From the NCBI GenBank assembly GCA_017513085.1, contig JAFWDK010000015.1, positions 142,951 through 206,950 on the forward strand: 64,000 nucleotides of DNA, in the 5' to 3' direction. Shown piece after piece: positions 26,222-35,879 of this stretch. The notes under the pieces were generated by a model, which searched no databases, was not told the DNA's origin, and was given only the letters and a program-made list of their open reading frames with translations. Each line of letters opens with the position of its first letter. Positions within the stretch are counted from its first letter, which is position 1. The stretch comes from Clostridiales bacterium. GTDB lineage: Bacteria; Bacillota; Clostridia; Saccharofermentanales; Saccharofermentanaceae. The position numbers and the translations under genes were made by a program.

Positions 26222-27688
26222 ATGGAACTAGAGAAACTATCCGGATTGGCCCTTGGGAACGAGGTGCGAAGCGGCCACATCACCCCGACAGAAGTCATCG
26301 ATTATTTCGAAGACCGGAACGTAAAAAGAGATCCGAGTCTTCATGCGTTTACCTATACACGCTTTGACGAAGCCCGTTCCGAGGCAAAAGCACTGGAGAT
26401 GCGGCTTGCCGGAGGAGAAGAGGTGGGTCCGCTTTGTGGTGTGCCTGTGGGACTTAAGGATTTCCTTCCTTCGAAGAAAGGCTGGACCAATTCCCATGGT
26501 GGCGTCCGTTCTTTGATCCGCGAAGACGAAGCCGATTCCATGTTCTATATCGCGGCAAAGGAAGCAGGTGCGATTGCGGTCGGAAAGACGAATGCACCGG
26601 CATTTGCGTTCCGCGGAACCTGTGACAATAAGATGTATGGTCCGACGAGCAATCCTTTCGATACACGTTATAATTCCGGAGGATCTTCCGGTGGGTCTGC
26701 AGCGGCGGTTGCTGACGGAATGCTTCCTATCTCGGAAGGTTCCGATGGTGGCGGTTCGATCCGTATCCCGTCGGCCTGGTGCGGTTGCTTCGGCTTTAAG
26801 GCATCTGTGGGCACGATCCCCAGTATCTGCAGACCGGACGGATGGACCGCGACGCATCCTTATTGCTTCAACGGTGCAATTACGAGAACGGTTGAAGACA
26901 GCGCGCTCATGCTCAACTACATGGCGCGGTATAACCCGAGAGATCCGCTGAGTCTGAATCACGGAAAGAAGGACTTTACCGAACTCATGCGCAAACCGAT
27001 CCGCGATTGGAAGATTGCTTTTACGACAGATTTCGACGTGTTTACGGTTGACGCTGAAGTGGCCCGGATCGTTCGGGAAGCAGCATGGAAGATGGAGCTT
27101 GCCGGCGCGAAAGTGGAAGAAGTGCACTTTCATTTCAAGCATAGCCAGATGGAGTTTTCCGAACTCTGGTGCAGAAGCATCAGCATCGATACCGCGATCG
27201 ATATGGAGCTCTGGAAGAAGGACGGGCTGGATCTGGTACGCGACCACAGAGACGAGATCCCTGAGGAATTCATCTACTGGAATGAAGTGGCGCTTCGTTC
27301 TTCGGTCATGGATTATCGTTATTTCAATGAACTGCGCACCGAGATCCTCGATGCCCAGCAGGACATCTTCGATCACTACGATCTGATCCTTTCGCCGGTC
27401 ACGATCTGCCCTCCGGTCCTAAATGCTACAGATGGCAATACAAAAGGACCGACGGAAATGAACGGACGAAAGATCGAGCCGTTGATCGGTTTCTGCGAGA
27501 CGTTCTTCGAAAACTTTACGGGCAATCCTGCCGCTTCGGTACCTGCCGGGCTGACATCGGCGGGCCTTCCTGTGGGATTGCAGATCATCGGAAAGAAATT
27601 CCGGGATGAAGACGTACTGGCGGCGGCAAAGACCTTTGAAGAGATCTGTCCGTGGAGTTACGACATTCCGTATGCGAGAAAAATATAA
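26222..27688 (+). CDS. Amidase-signature family hydrolase
   Basis: This 488-residue enzyme has the Ser-cisSer-Lys triad. The Lys is in GVPVGLKDF (about residue 80), one Ser is in [14 protein letters not shown] (about 178), and the glycine-serine loop is [17 protein letters not shown] (about 143-159). It hydrolyses an amide of unknown type. It is distinct from GatA at 32903: it lacks the adjacent gatC/gatB genes and has a different C-terminal half. It follows the VUT transporter gene by 24 bases, so the two may share an operon, and a terminator follows. Substrate cannot be told from sequence. Confidence 0.88.
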   Translation: MELEKLSGLALGNEVRSGHITPTEVIDYFEDRNVKRDPSLHAFTYTRFDEARSEAKALEMRLAGGEEVGPLCGVPVGLKDFLPSKKGWTNSHGGVRSLIREDEADSMFYIAAKEAGAIAVGKTNAPAFAFRGTCDNKMYGPTSNPFDTRYNSGGSSGGSAAAVADGMLPISEGSDGGGSIRIPSAWCGCFGFKASVGTIPSICRPDGWTATHPYCFNGAITRTVEDSALMLNYMARYNPRDPLSLNHGKKDFTELMRKPIRDWKIAFTTDFDVFTVDAEVARIVREAAWKMELAGAKVEEVHFHFKHSQMEFSELWCRSISIDTAIDMELWKKDGLDLVRDHRDEIPEEFIYWNEVALRSSVMDYRYFNELRTEILDAQQDIFDHYDLILSPVTICPPVLNATDGNTKGPTEMNGRKIEPLIGFCETFFENFTGNPAASVPAGLTSAGLPVGLQIIGKKFRDEDVLAAAKTFEEICPWSYDIPYARKI

Positions 27689-27704
27689 GAATGACAGAAT
27701 AAAG

Positions 27705-27732
27705 AAAAAGCACCTGCCAGAAGGTGCTTTTT
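27705..27732. terminator. Bidirectional intrinsic terminator
   Basis: AAAAAGCACCT and AGGTGCTTTTT pair over 11 bases around GCCAGA. It lies between the convergent amidase and fabF genes, with T-runs on both strands. Confidence 0.9.
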
Positions 27733-27761
27733 ACTATATGAAGATTTGTCCCTCCGGGTTT

Positions 27762-28991
27762 TCAGACTGCTGCGAAAAGCAAGGAGGCGTTATGCCCGCC
27801 AAACCCTAAAGAATTACTCATAGCATAGCGGACCGGACGGATCTTTCCTTGACGGAAAGTATAGTCCAGATCCAGTTCCTCTTCACATGCGCTGGAATTG
27901 CGGGTCACGTGAACGAAACCGTTGTTGATCGTGCAGACGCAAACGATCGATTCGATCGCGCCGGCCCCGCCTAACAGATGTCCGGTCATGGATTTGGTGG
28001 AATTGATAGAAATCTTTTCAGCGGAATCTCCCATGGCGAACTTGATGGCGCGGGTCTCATACAGATCATTCAGATGAGTCGATGTTCCGTGGGCGTTGAT
28101 GTAGTCGATATCCGATGGAAGGACAGATGCCTGCTTCATGGCGATCTTCATGGCCATACCTGCTCCACTTCCATCCGGAGCCGGGGAAGTGATGTGGTAG
28201 GCGTCGTTGGTCACGCCGTATCCGACGATCTCTGCCAGGATCTTCGCATCTCTACGTCTTGCATGCTCGTATTCCTCAAGCACCAGAATACCGGCGCCTT
28301 CTCCTAGTACAAAACCATCCCGGTCCTTGTCAAAAGGACGTGAAGCCAGATTCGGATCAGAACAGGTGGAGAGTGCTTTTAGAGCAGAAAAACCGTTGAT
28401 TGCGGATGTTGTAATAGCGGCTTCGGTTCCGCCGGCAACGATCAGGTCTGCTTCGTCCAGACGGATGGCGTTATAGGCCTCGCCGATGCAATGACTTCCG
28501 GTCGCGCAGGCAGTGGATATATCCATGTTCTTGCCTTTAAGGCCGAACTGAATGGCAATATTAGCGGAGGCCATATTGGTAATTACCAAGGGAATGTAAA
28601 GGGGGTCGGTTTTGGCTCCGCTAAGGAACTTCGGAATCTCTTTCTCGTGTTTTTGCATGGCGCCGATGCCACAGCCGACAATAACGCCCATGCGATAGGG
28701 ATCCTCACGGGAAAGATCCAGACCGGAGTTTTGAAATGCTTCTCTTGTTGCAGCGACAGCATACTGGGAGAAAAGCTCCATACGCTTGGCGGACTTAAAA
28801 TCCATGAAATCGCGGGCATCGAATCCACGAACTTCGCCTGCCAGCTTGATGGGGGATTCCGAGACGTCAACCTTCGTTATGGGGCCGATTCCGTTGGTGC
28901 CGTCTTTCAAGCCCTGCCAGAAAGCGGGCACATTATTGCCAAGCGGAGTGACCGCACCCATACCAGTTATAACTACTCGTCTCGTTTCCAT
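27762..28991 (-). CDS. fabF: 3-oxoacyl-[acyl-carrier-protein] synthase II
   Basis: A 409-residue condensing enzyme starting METRRVVITGMGAVTPLGN. The catalytic Cys is in STACATGSHCIGEA (about residue 164), and the two His are in NAHGTSTHLND (about 303) and SLGFGGHNASL (about 340-400 region). FabF extends fatty acids from malonyl-ACP. It stands apart from other fab genes here, between a terminator and a divergent TetR gene. Its control by that regulator is possible but no operator was identified. Confidence 0.96.
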   Translation of the reverse strand: METRRVVITGMGAVTPLGNNVPAFWQGLKDGTNGIGPITKVDVSESPIKLAGEVRGFDARDFMDFKSAKRMELFSQYAVAATREAFQNSGLDLSREDPYRMGVIVGCGIGAMQKHEKEIPKFLSGAKTDPLYIPLVITNMASANIAIQFGLKGKNMDISTACATGSHCIGEAYNAIRLDEADLIVAGGTEAAITTSAINGFSALKALSTCSDPNLASRPFDKDRDGFVLGEGAGILVLEEYEHARRRDAKILAEIVGYGVTNDAYHITSPAPDGSGAGMAMKIAMKQASVLPSDIDYINAHGTSTHLNDLYETRAIKFAMGDSAEKISINSTKSMTGHLLGGAGAIESIVCVCTINNGFVHVTRNSSACEEELDLDYTFRQGKIRPVRYAMSNSLGFGGHNASLLFAAV

Positions 28992-29239
28992 TTCTGCTTT
29001 CTCCTATCCTTGCCATTACTTCGCAACAAATCTCTGAAGCATGATTTCGAATAAAGTTTAATCAATCGGTGCTTAAACAGGAACGGGCAACTTCCTCAAA
29101 GTATTCAAATTTGGGGAAAAATGAAAAAGCATGAAAAATAGGATAAAAATATACTTTTGCGCAAATTCTGAAATGCCGGAGGAAGGAACGGGAAAGTGTG
29201 GTATCATGCTTTCTAGGAGAAAGAACGGAGGAAGAAACA

Positions 29240-29782
29240 ATGGCGTTGTTGACGAAGGGTGCGATCATGCACGCTTTTGAAGAAATGCTCGAGGAGATGG
29301 CTTTCGATAAGATCACGGTCTCTGCACTTGTGAAGAGGAGCGGCATCAGTCCGAATACTTTCTACTATCACTATTGCGACAAATATGCACTGCTGAACGA
29401 GTGGTTCGGCATGAAGCTTCGTGACATCCGAAAAGATGACGACGACTACGCCGGCTGGCAGAAACGCATCAAGTACTTTTTCCGCATGTGCCACGACAAT
29501 CCGAGGCTGATCCACCACATCGTGGACTCGCTTTCACGTGAGCAATTAGAGCACTATATCTTCGAGATCACCGATAAAGTATTTATCAGCTATGTCCGCA
29601 AGAAAGCCGCGGGCAAAGACGTGTCGGAGAGCAAGGTCCGCGAGATCGCACGCTTCTATACATATGCTTTTATCGGGTTCTTCCTGGAATATATCTGGGA
29701 TGAGATGGAAGACGATGTAGATGCGAAAGTCGACCACTTAAGTGAGATGTTCGACCGCTTTATCGAGAGCGCGATCCGTTAA
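29240..29782 (+). CDS. TetR-family regulator
   Basis: A 180-residue regulator with an N-terminal helix-turn-helix, KITVSALVKRSGISPNTFYYHY (about residues 20-41), where NTFYYHYCDKYALL is the usual recognition-helix end. The C-terminal helical part resembles the DhaS / TetR_C_8-type group of Gram-positive regulators. The start at 29240 is chosen for the GGAGGAAG site; an upstream in-frame codon at 29198 lacks one. It is divergent from fabF and convergent with the MATE gene. The target is unknown. Confidence 0.88.
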   Translation: MALLTKGAIMHAFEEMLEEMAFDKITVSALVKRSGISPNTFYYHYCDKYALLNEWFGMKLRDIRKDDDDYAGWQKRIKYFFRMCHDNPRLIHHIVDSLSREQLEHYIFEITDKVFISYVRKKAAGKDVSESKVREIARFYTYAFIGFFLEYIWDEMEDDVDAKVDHLSEMFDRFIESAIR

Positions 29783-29847
29783 ATATTTATCATGTAACAA
29801 AAACATTTTCTCATGCGCCTTTAATGCAGGAATGCTGAATCGGCTCT

Positions 29848-31263
29848 TTATGCGCGCTTCATCTTCCGCCAGATCACAAAATACATGGTCGTAAAACAGA
29901 TGCTGGCGCCGGTGAACTGACTGATGCATTCGGCCCAGAACACGCCGTCTACACCAAGCCCGATGCCGGGCAGAAGCAGCGTCAAAGGTGTGACCAGAAG
30001 GATCTTTCTCAGCATGGAGAAAAATAGTGCATGCTTCGGATAATTCAGGGCGACGAATGTGGTCTGTCCGCTCATCTGCAATGCCATGAACGGGAAGGCG
30101 AGGAAGTAGATCCTGGCACAGTGGATCGTTAGGCCGATCAGTTCGGGATCGTCCGTAAAGATGCGGATGATCGGTCCGGGAACCAGAAGGATCGATGCCC
30201 ACATCAGAGTATTTACGGTAAGGCCGCTGAAGAAGATGAAACGGATGCATTCCGAGACACGGCGACGTTCTTTGGCGCCGTAGTTGTAGCTCATGACATT
30301 CTGGCCTGCGCCGGTAATCCCGCTGAGAGGAAGGCTCATGATCTCACGGACGGAATTGTTAAGGCTCATGGCGCCTACGTACAGCGTGCTCAGCGTACCA
30401 CCCCAGCTTTTCAGCATGATGTTTACGATGGCTTGCGTCACACTGGTGGTGACTTTGAACGTGAAGCCGGTTGCGCCGAGCTTGATGAGACCGCCGATCT
30501 GTTTTTTGTCGATCAGGAGTCTGGTGAGTCGTAGCGGTGGCCGTTTACTCCGAAGAAAAAGCACTACCCACAGGGCGCTTACGCTCTGGGAAAGGATCGT
30601 GGCCAGTGCCGCGCCATGGATCCCCATTCCGAAAGCAAAGATAAAGAGAGGATCGAGCGCGATGTTCATGACGGCGCCGATGATGACGGTCATCATGCCG
30701 ATCTTCGGGAAGCCTTGCGCGTTGATAAAAGGATTCATACCGAGGCTGATAAGGACCGGGATGGTACCGATCACATAGATACGGAAATAGCCGACGGCGT
30801 AGGGCAGCGAGAACTCGTCTCCGCCGAGAAGTTCCAAAAGCCAGGGCGCTGCGATAAAAAGCAATATGGTAAGAGTTGCGCCGATCAGAAGAAGAAGAGT
30901 AAACGAAGTACTCAGCATGCGCTGTGCTTTGGCATCGTCTTTTTCGCCACGTGCAATGGTGGCCAGGGTGGATCCGCCGGTGCTGCATAAGTTGGCAAAA
31001 GCACCGATCAAAGTGATCAGGGGAAAGCATACTCCGAGGCCTGTGATGGCGTACGTACTGCTGTCTCCCATATGTCCGATGTAGGCGCGGTCAACGATGT
31101 TATAGAGAACCACGACCAGCTCGGCCAGCATGATCGGAAGCCCGAGTTTCAGAATGAGAAACGATATTTTTCCTTTTGAAAAATCACCTTTTGCGGAAGA
31201 GACTTGGACAGAAGGAGTTGTATCTGTTTTCGGGTCAGTTTCTTTTCGCATCATCTTCTCCAT
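29848..31263 (-). CDS. MATE-family efflux transporter
   Basis: This 471-residue membrane protein has about twelve hydrophobic segments and the MATE/NorM plan (GLPIMLAELVVVLYNIVDRAYIG at the start of the first half, repeated in the second half with SYNYGAKERRRV). It exports cationic drugs or metabolites using a Na+ or H+ gradient. ATG at 31251 has the best-placed GGAG site, 31263 being the outermost ATG. It follows the cation-efflux gene by 14 bases on the same strand, so the two probably form an operon. Confidence 0.92.
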   Translation of the reverse strand: MEKMMRKETDPKTDTTPSVQVSSAKGDFSKGKISFLILKLGLPIMLAELVVVLYNIVDRAYIGHMGDSSTYAITGLGVCFPLITLIGAFANLCSTGGSTLATIARGEKDDAKAQRMLSTSFTLLLLIGATLTILLFIAAPWLLELLGGDEFSLPYAVGYFRIYVIGTIPVLISLGMNPFINAQGFPKIGMMTVIIGAVMNIALDPLFIFAFGMGIHGAALATILSQSVSALWVVLFLRSKRPPLRLTRLLIDKKQIGGLIKLGATGFTFKVTTSVTQAIVNIMLKSWGGTLSTLYVGAMSLNNSVREIMSLPLSGITGAGQNVMSYNYGAKERRRVSECIRFIFFSGLTVNTLMWASILLVPGPIIRIFTDDPELIGLTIHCARIYFLAFPFMALQMSGQTTFVALNYPKHALFFSMLRKILLVTPLTLLLPGIGLGVDGVFWAECISQFTGASICFTTMYFVIWRKMKRA

Positions 31264-31277
31264 ATAGTGACGTTAGT

Positions 31278-32444
31278 CTAGACATAGGACCGGTCGATCT
31301 TGATCACGCAATAATAATGAGGATGCACGCGAAGTACTTCATCATGTACTTTTCTGATCAATTCCCGCTCAGGTAGATCTACGTCGTGAGGCACGACCAT
31401 ATCAAAAATGAGATTGGTATGACTCTCTCCCGGAACCATGCGGAAGTCGTGGATGGTGATCCGGGGATCGATGGAACGGGCGATTTCGCGGGCTTCGTTC
31501 TGCAGACGCATGAGATCTTTGTTTTTGGTATCGATAGGGTCCATATGGATCACGGCTTCGCAGTCCAGTTCCCGGGCCAGATCCATCTCGATATTATCGA
31601 TGCAGTCGTGGATATAAAACATATCCTGGAATGCGGACACTTCCGCGTGGAGAGAAATCATCTTACGGCCCGGACCGTAGTCATGGACGACTACATCGTG
31701 GAGTCCGCTGACACACTCGTGAGAAAGAACGATCTCCGAGATCTTATCCAGAAACTCTTTGGATGGCGGGGTGCCGAGAAGAGGTTCGATGGTCTCCCGT
31801 GCGGCATTGATTCCGGAATAGAGTATGAAGACGGCCAGTGCGACACCGATATAGGCATCGACCGGAAGATCCGTAAACTTCGTGGAGATCACGGCGAGGA
31901 GAACAACGGCTGTAGAGATCATATCATTCCGGCTGTCGATGGCAGTAGCTTTCATGGCGGAAGAATCGATGATCTTGGCCCAGTGGAAGTTGTAGTACAT
32001 CATGTATGCTTTTACGAGCAACGAAGCCAGAAGGATGGTGATCGCGGGAAGCGTGCAGTCCACCGCCGTCGGATGGATGATGCCCTCGATGGAAGACTTG
32101 CCGAGTTCGAAGCCCATGATGCAGATCAGGAGCGAAACGATGAGGCCCGAGATATACTCGATACGGCCATGTCCGAACGGATGGTCCGCGTCAGGTGCTT
32201 TGCCCGCGAGGCGGAATCCGATCATGGTGATAATGGACGATCCTGCATCGGAAAGGTTATTCAGCGCATCACCGACGATGGCGATGGAGTGGGTGAGGAT
32301 ACCCATGATCAGTTTTCCGAGAAACAGGAGAATATTGAAGAAGATCCCGCAGGCACCGCTGATCTCACCGACTTTCCGTCGGACATGCGGTTGTTGGGAC
32401 TGCTTATAGTCAGGTACCAGTTTTCGAATCAGAAATGAAACCAT
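31278..32444 (-). CDS. Cation diffusion facilitator (CDF) transporter
   Basis: A 388-residue CDF exporter. The transmembrane half has the metal site segments SIAIVGDALNNLSDAGSS and DADHPFGHGRIEYI; the cytoplasmic C-terminal half holds the metal-binding ferredoxin-like domain (VHDYGPGRKMISLHAEV). A second, longer C-terminal extension (about residues 300-388, PRITIHDFRMVPGESHTN) is seen in the larger clostridial members. The start at 32444 has a GAGGAGA site; the open frame reaches 32627 without one. Likely substrates are Zn, Mn or Fe ions. Confidence 0.9.
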   Translation of the reverse strand: MVSFLIRKLVPDYKQSQQPHVRRKVGEISGACGIFFNILLFLGKLIMGILTHSIAIVGDALNNLSDAGSSIITMIGFRLAGKAPDADHPFGHGRIEYISGLIVSLLICIMGFELGKSSIEGIIHPTAVDCTLPAITILLASLLVKAYMMYYNFHWAKIIDSSAMKATAIDSRNDMISTAVVLLAVISTKFTDLPVDAYIGVALAVFILYSGINAARETIEPLLGTPPSKEFLDKISEIVLSHECVSGLHDVVVHDYGPGRKMISLHAEVSAFQDMFYIHDCIDNIEMDLARELDCEAVIHMDPIDTKNKDLMRLQNEAREIARSIDPRITIHDFRMVPGESHTNLIFDMVVPHDVDLPERELIRKVHDEVLRVHPHYYCVIKIDRSYV

Positions 32445-32605
32445 ACGATCTCCTCTAACTTGTCCGTCTGTCGATCCCGGCATCGGATGTGCAGGATCTA
32501 TCCGCATTATTTTACTACAGAAAAAGCACTTGCTCCATGTTAAGAAGAGATCATCCGTGATTTGTTGTAAAATGGTGATATAGATTAACGAAAACGGAGA
32601 AAACC

Positions 32606-32893
32606 ATGCTTCCATCTGATGAAACAAAACTGGAACGTCTCGAGCGCCTTAGCGGGCTTTCTTTGTCGATCAAGGAACGAGAACTCCTCGCTTCGGATAT
32701 GAAGCGGATCATCGACTATATGGAGTGCATAACAAAGCTGGATATTGAAAAAACGCCGGATGTCGTGAATCCTTCTATGCAGACGCCTCTTCGCGAGGAT
32801 CTGGCGGTGTGTCCGGCCATCGCTTCCGACATTCTTTCCGGGGCTCCGGAGAACGAAGATGGAATGTTCATCGTTCCACGGACGGTGGAGTGA
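32606..32893 (+). CDS. gatC: Glu/Asp-tRNA amidotransferase subunit C
   Basis: A 95-residue GatC: ETKLERLERLSGLSLS at the start, a middle helix (IIDYMECITKLD) and PLREDL in the C-terminal half, all typical. It stabilises the GatA-GatB complex that converts Glu-tRNA(Gln) and Asp-tRNA(Asn) to the amidated forms. gatA follows after 9 bases. Confidence 0.95.
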   Translation: MLPSDETKLERLERLSGLSLSIKERELLASDMKRIIDYMECITKLDIEKTPDVVNPSMQTPLREDLAVCPAIASDILSGAPENEDGMFIVPRTVE

Positions 32894-32902
32894 GGTATCG
32901 GC

Positions 32903-34381
32903 ATGGAAAGAGAAACGATACTTCACCTTTCTGCATTGGAGCTGGCAAAGGCGATCCGCAAACAGGAAATCACATCAGAACAGGCAGTTGAAGCGGTTTT
33001 GGAAAAAACAGATAAAACTGAAACCGATCTTCATGCTTACGTTTCCGTGTTCCGTGAGGATGCTCCGGAGATTGCGCGCAAACGTGATGCCTTCGTTCGT
33101 GAAATGCCTGAAGGCACTGAATTGCCGCCGCTTTGGGGTGTTCCGGTTGCAATCAAAGATAACCTTTTGTTGCAGGGGAAAAAGACGACTTGCGGGTCAA
33201 AAATGCTGGAAAACTATATATCACCTTACACCGCGACTTGTGTGGAGAAACTGGAAAAAGCCGGCGCGATCGTGATCGGAAAGACGAACATGGATGAGTT
33301 CGGCATGGGTGTTTCTACGGAAAACTCCTTTTTCGGACCAACGATCCATCCTCTTGACCCGACACGTGTTCCCGGAGGCTCGTCCGGAGGTTCAGCCGCA
33401 GCAGTAGGAAGCGGCAGTGCTTTTGCAGCATTAGGAACAGATACCGGCGGATCTGTACGGCAGCCGGCCGCATACTGTGGCCTGTTCGGTCTTCGTCCTA
33501 CATATGGAACGGTCTCCCGGCATGGCTTAGTGGCGTTTTCTTCCTCGATGGATGTGGCAGGTCCGATAACACGTTCAAGTCTCGATCTGGCCGCGATCTA
33601 TAACATTGTTACGGGTGCGGATGATAAGGATATGACCTCGGTTTGCGCGCCTTCTGTGGACCTTTTGGCTATGAAGCAGTATTCGCCGAAGGGGAAGCGC
33701 ATCGGCATTCCCAAACAGCTTTTTTCGGAAGAGAAGATGGATCAGGAGATCCTGAAAGCCATGAAAATTGCAATAGAAGAATTGGAATCTTCGGGGGCAC
33801 GGATCGATCTTATCGATATGCCGATCCTTGATTACGCGGTTGCTGTGTACTATATCCTTTCTTCTGCCGAGGCATCTTCCAACCTCTCCCGATATGACGG
33901 AATACGATACGGATATCGGGCTTCAGACGTGAAGGACCTGGCAGATCTTTATACGAAAACACGAAGTGAAGGATTCGGGCTGGAGGTAAAAAGAAGGATC
34001 CTTCTGGGGAATTACGTACTCTCTTCGGAGCATTTTGAAGATTGCTACAGAAAAGCGGAAAAGGCGAGAGATCAGGTCCGGAGTGCTTTTGACGAAGCAT
34101 TTTCAGAGCACGATCTGCTTCTTAGCCCTACTTCGCCGATGGTGGCGCCCAAGCTCGGAGAGAGCCTGAAAGATCCGCTGGCGGCGTATGTTTCGGATCT
34201 TTGTACGGTGCCGGCGAGCCTTGCGGGGATCCCGGCGGTCAGTATTCCGGTCCAAAGCAGTACAGGTTTCCCTTGCGGTATCCAATTGATGGCCCGTAAG
34301 TTCGGCGAACAGGAGCTCCTCGGTGCTTCGTATTTCCATGAGAAGCACTGCACTTCCCTCGAAAGGAGGGGTGACGCGTGA
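32903..34381 (+). CDS. gatA: Glu/Asp-tRNA amidotransferase subunit A
   Basis: A 492-residue amidase-signature enzyme with Lys in VPVAIKDN (about residue 80), the loop [16 protein letters not shown] (about 154-169) and Ser in GTDTGGSVRQPAAYCG. It releases ammonia from glutamine and passes it to GatB. FGMGVSTENSFFGP is typical of GatA rather than other amidases. The stop TGA overlaps the GTG start of gatB (GTGA), so the two are translationally coupled. Confidence 0.97.
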   Translation: MERETILHLSALELAKAIRKQEITSEQAVEAVLEKTDKTETDLHAYVSVFREDAPEIARKRDAFVREMPEGTELPPLWGVPVAIKDNLLLQGKKTTCGSKMLENYISPYTATCVEKLEKAGAIVIGKTNMDEFGMGVSTENSFFGPTIHPLDPTRVPGGSSGGSAAAVGSGSAFAALGTDTGGSVRQPAAYCGLFGLRPTYGTVSRHGLVAFSSSMDVAGPITRSSLDLAAIYNIVTGADDKDMTSVCAPSVDLLAMKQYSPKGKRIGIPKQLFSEEKMDQEILKAMKIAIEELESSGARIDLIDMPILDYAVAVYYILSSAEASSNLSRYDGIRYGYRASDVKDLADLYTKTRSEGFGLEVKRRILLGNYVLSSEHFEDCYRKAEKARDQVRSAFDEAFSEHDLLLSPTSPMVAPKLGESLKDPLAAYVSDLCTVPASLAGIPAVSIPVQSSTGFPCGIQLMARKFGEQELLGASYFHEKHCTSLERRGDA

Positions 34382-35835
34382 GAGATTTTGAGACGGTCGT
34401 CGGGTTAGAAGTCCATGTAGAGTTGAAAACGGAATCAAAGATCTTCTGTTCCTGTCCAACGGCTTTCGGTGGTGCGCCCAATGCCCATATCTGCGAGGTC
34501 TGTGCCGGCCTTCCGGGTGCGCTTCCGCGTCTGAACCGAAAGGTAGTGGATCATGCGGTGATGACAGCGCTTGCGCTAAACTGCGAAGTGACCCGGGAAA
34601 GCCGTTTTGACCGGAAGAACTATTTTTATCCGGATCTTCCGAAAGGCTATCAGATTTCCCAGCTCTATGCGCCGATCGGACGGGACGGCTATGTAGATAT
34701 CGAGTATCCGGACAAGAAGGACGGGACTTCGATGCTGAAGAAACGCATCCGTATCCATGAACTGCATATGGAAGATGATGCGGGGAAACTGGTCCACGAC
34801 CCGATAAAGAATATTACGAAGATCGACTTTTCCCGTTGCGGGGTGCCGCTTCTGGAAATCGTGACCGAACCTGATTTCAGATCCGAAGAAGAAGTGGTGG
34901 CCTTCCTTGAACAGTTGCGCATTATGCTGAGATTCCTGGGAGTATCGGACTGTAAGATGCAGGAGGGCTCTCTTCGTGCGGATGTTAACCTTTCTGTACG
35001 GCCGATCGGTCAAACGTCTTTGGGAAACCGTACCGAAATGAAGAATCTGGCTTCCTTCCGTGCTGTAGCAAAAGCCATCGGCTATGAAGCGGCACGGCAA
35101 TGGGCGGTCGTTTCGGAAAGTGGCCGGATCCCTCGCGAGACACGGCGATGGGATGAAGAAAAAGAGATGTCTTTCCCTATGCGTAAGAAAGAGGACGCTT
35201 CTGAGTACAAGTATTTTCCTGAACCGGATCTTCCGGCGATACGGATCACGGACGAAAAGATCGAGGAGGTCCGAAAACAAATACCGGAGCTTCCTTCAGA
35301 CAAAAGAAGACGATATATTGAACAGCTCCGCCTTCCGGCATACGATGCAGGGATCCTGACTTCACAGAAACCACTGGCAGTGCTTTTTGAGCGGACGGCG
35401 GAACTCTGCGGGGATCCGAAAGAAGCTTCGAACTGGATCATGGGAGAATTCATGAAGATCCTGAATGACCATGGGAATAGTGGTGAAGATTTCGATTTGC
35501 GCCCGGATTCCTTGGGCGAGATCATCCTCCTTTTGCAGAAGGGAAGGATCTCCCGTGCTTCGGCAAAAGCACTTCTGCTTTCTGCTTATGAGGACGGATC
35601 GATTCCGGAGAAGGAGGCGGAGAAACGGGATCTCTGGCTGATCGGGGACAAGGAGGTCTTACGCCCGATCGTGAAAAAAGTCTTGGAGGATAACCCTAAG
35701 GCGCTGTCCGAATACCGTTCCGGAAAGCTTAAGAATAAACAATTCCTGCTTGGTCAGGCGATGCGTGAAACGAAGGGAAAAGCCGATCCTTCTATACTGG
35801 AAGGAGTCTTGCAGGAGTACCTCGAGAGCGAGTAA
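34378..35835 (+). CDS. gatB: Glu/Asp-tRNA amidotransferase subunit B
   Basis: A 485-residue GatB with a GTG start overlapping gatA. The cradle domain opens FETVVGLEVHVELKTESKIF and includes RFDRKNYFYPDLPKGYQISQ; the C-terminal tail domain (about 330-480, SNWIMGEF, GKLKNKQFLLGQAMRETKGK) binds tRNA. It activates the tRNA-bound Glu or Asp and amidates it. The operon continues after about 45 bases with a Sel1-repeat gene. Confidence 0.97.
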   Translation: MRDFETVVGLEVHVELKTESKIFCSCPTAFGGAPNAHICEVCAGLPGALPRLNRKVVDHAVMTALALNCEVTRESRFDRKNYFYPDLPKGYQISQLYAPIGRDGYVDIEYPDKKDGTSMLKKRIRIHELHMEDDAGKLVHDPIKNITKIDFSRCGVPLLEIVTEPDFRSEEEVVAFLEQLRIMLRFLGVSDCKMQEGSLRADVNLSVRPIGQTSLGNRTEMKNLASFRAVAKAIGYEAARQWAVVSESGRIPRETRRWDEEKEMSFPMRKKEDASEYKYFPEPDLPAIRITDEKIEEVRKQIPELPSDKRRRYIEQLRLPAYDAGILTSQKPLAVLFERTAELCGDPKEASNWIMGEFMKILNDHGNSGEDFDLRPDSLGEIILLLQKGRISRASAKALLLSAYEDGSIPEKEAEKRDLWLIGDKEVLRPIVKKVLEDNPKALSEYRSGKLKNKQFLLGQAMRETKGKADPSILEGVLQEYLESE

Positions 35836-35879
35836 AATAGTGATACAAAGGGTCCTTGAGGGAGAGCAGGAAGGCGGAA

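Noticed and set aside
26237..27376. A 379-codon open frame opposite the amidase gene.
   Set aside because: No recognisable domain and odd composition, while the amidase strand has all catalytic motifs.
31386..32438. A 350-codon open frame on the plus strand opposite the cation-efflux gene.
   Set aside because: It is rich in His, Asp and Arg without any motif or membrane pattern, has no ribosome site, and lies opposite a clear CDF transporter; a shadow of codon use.
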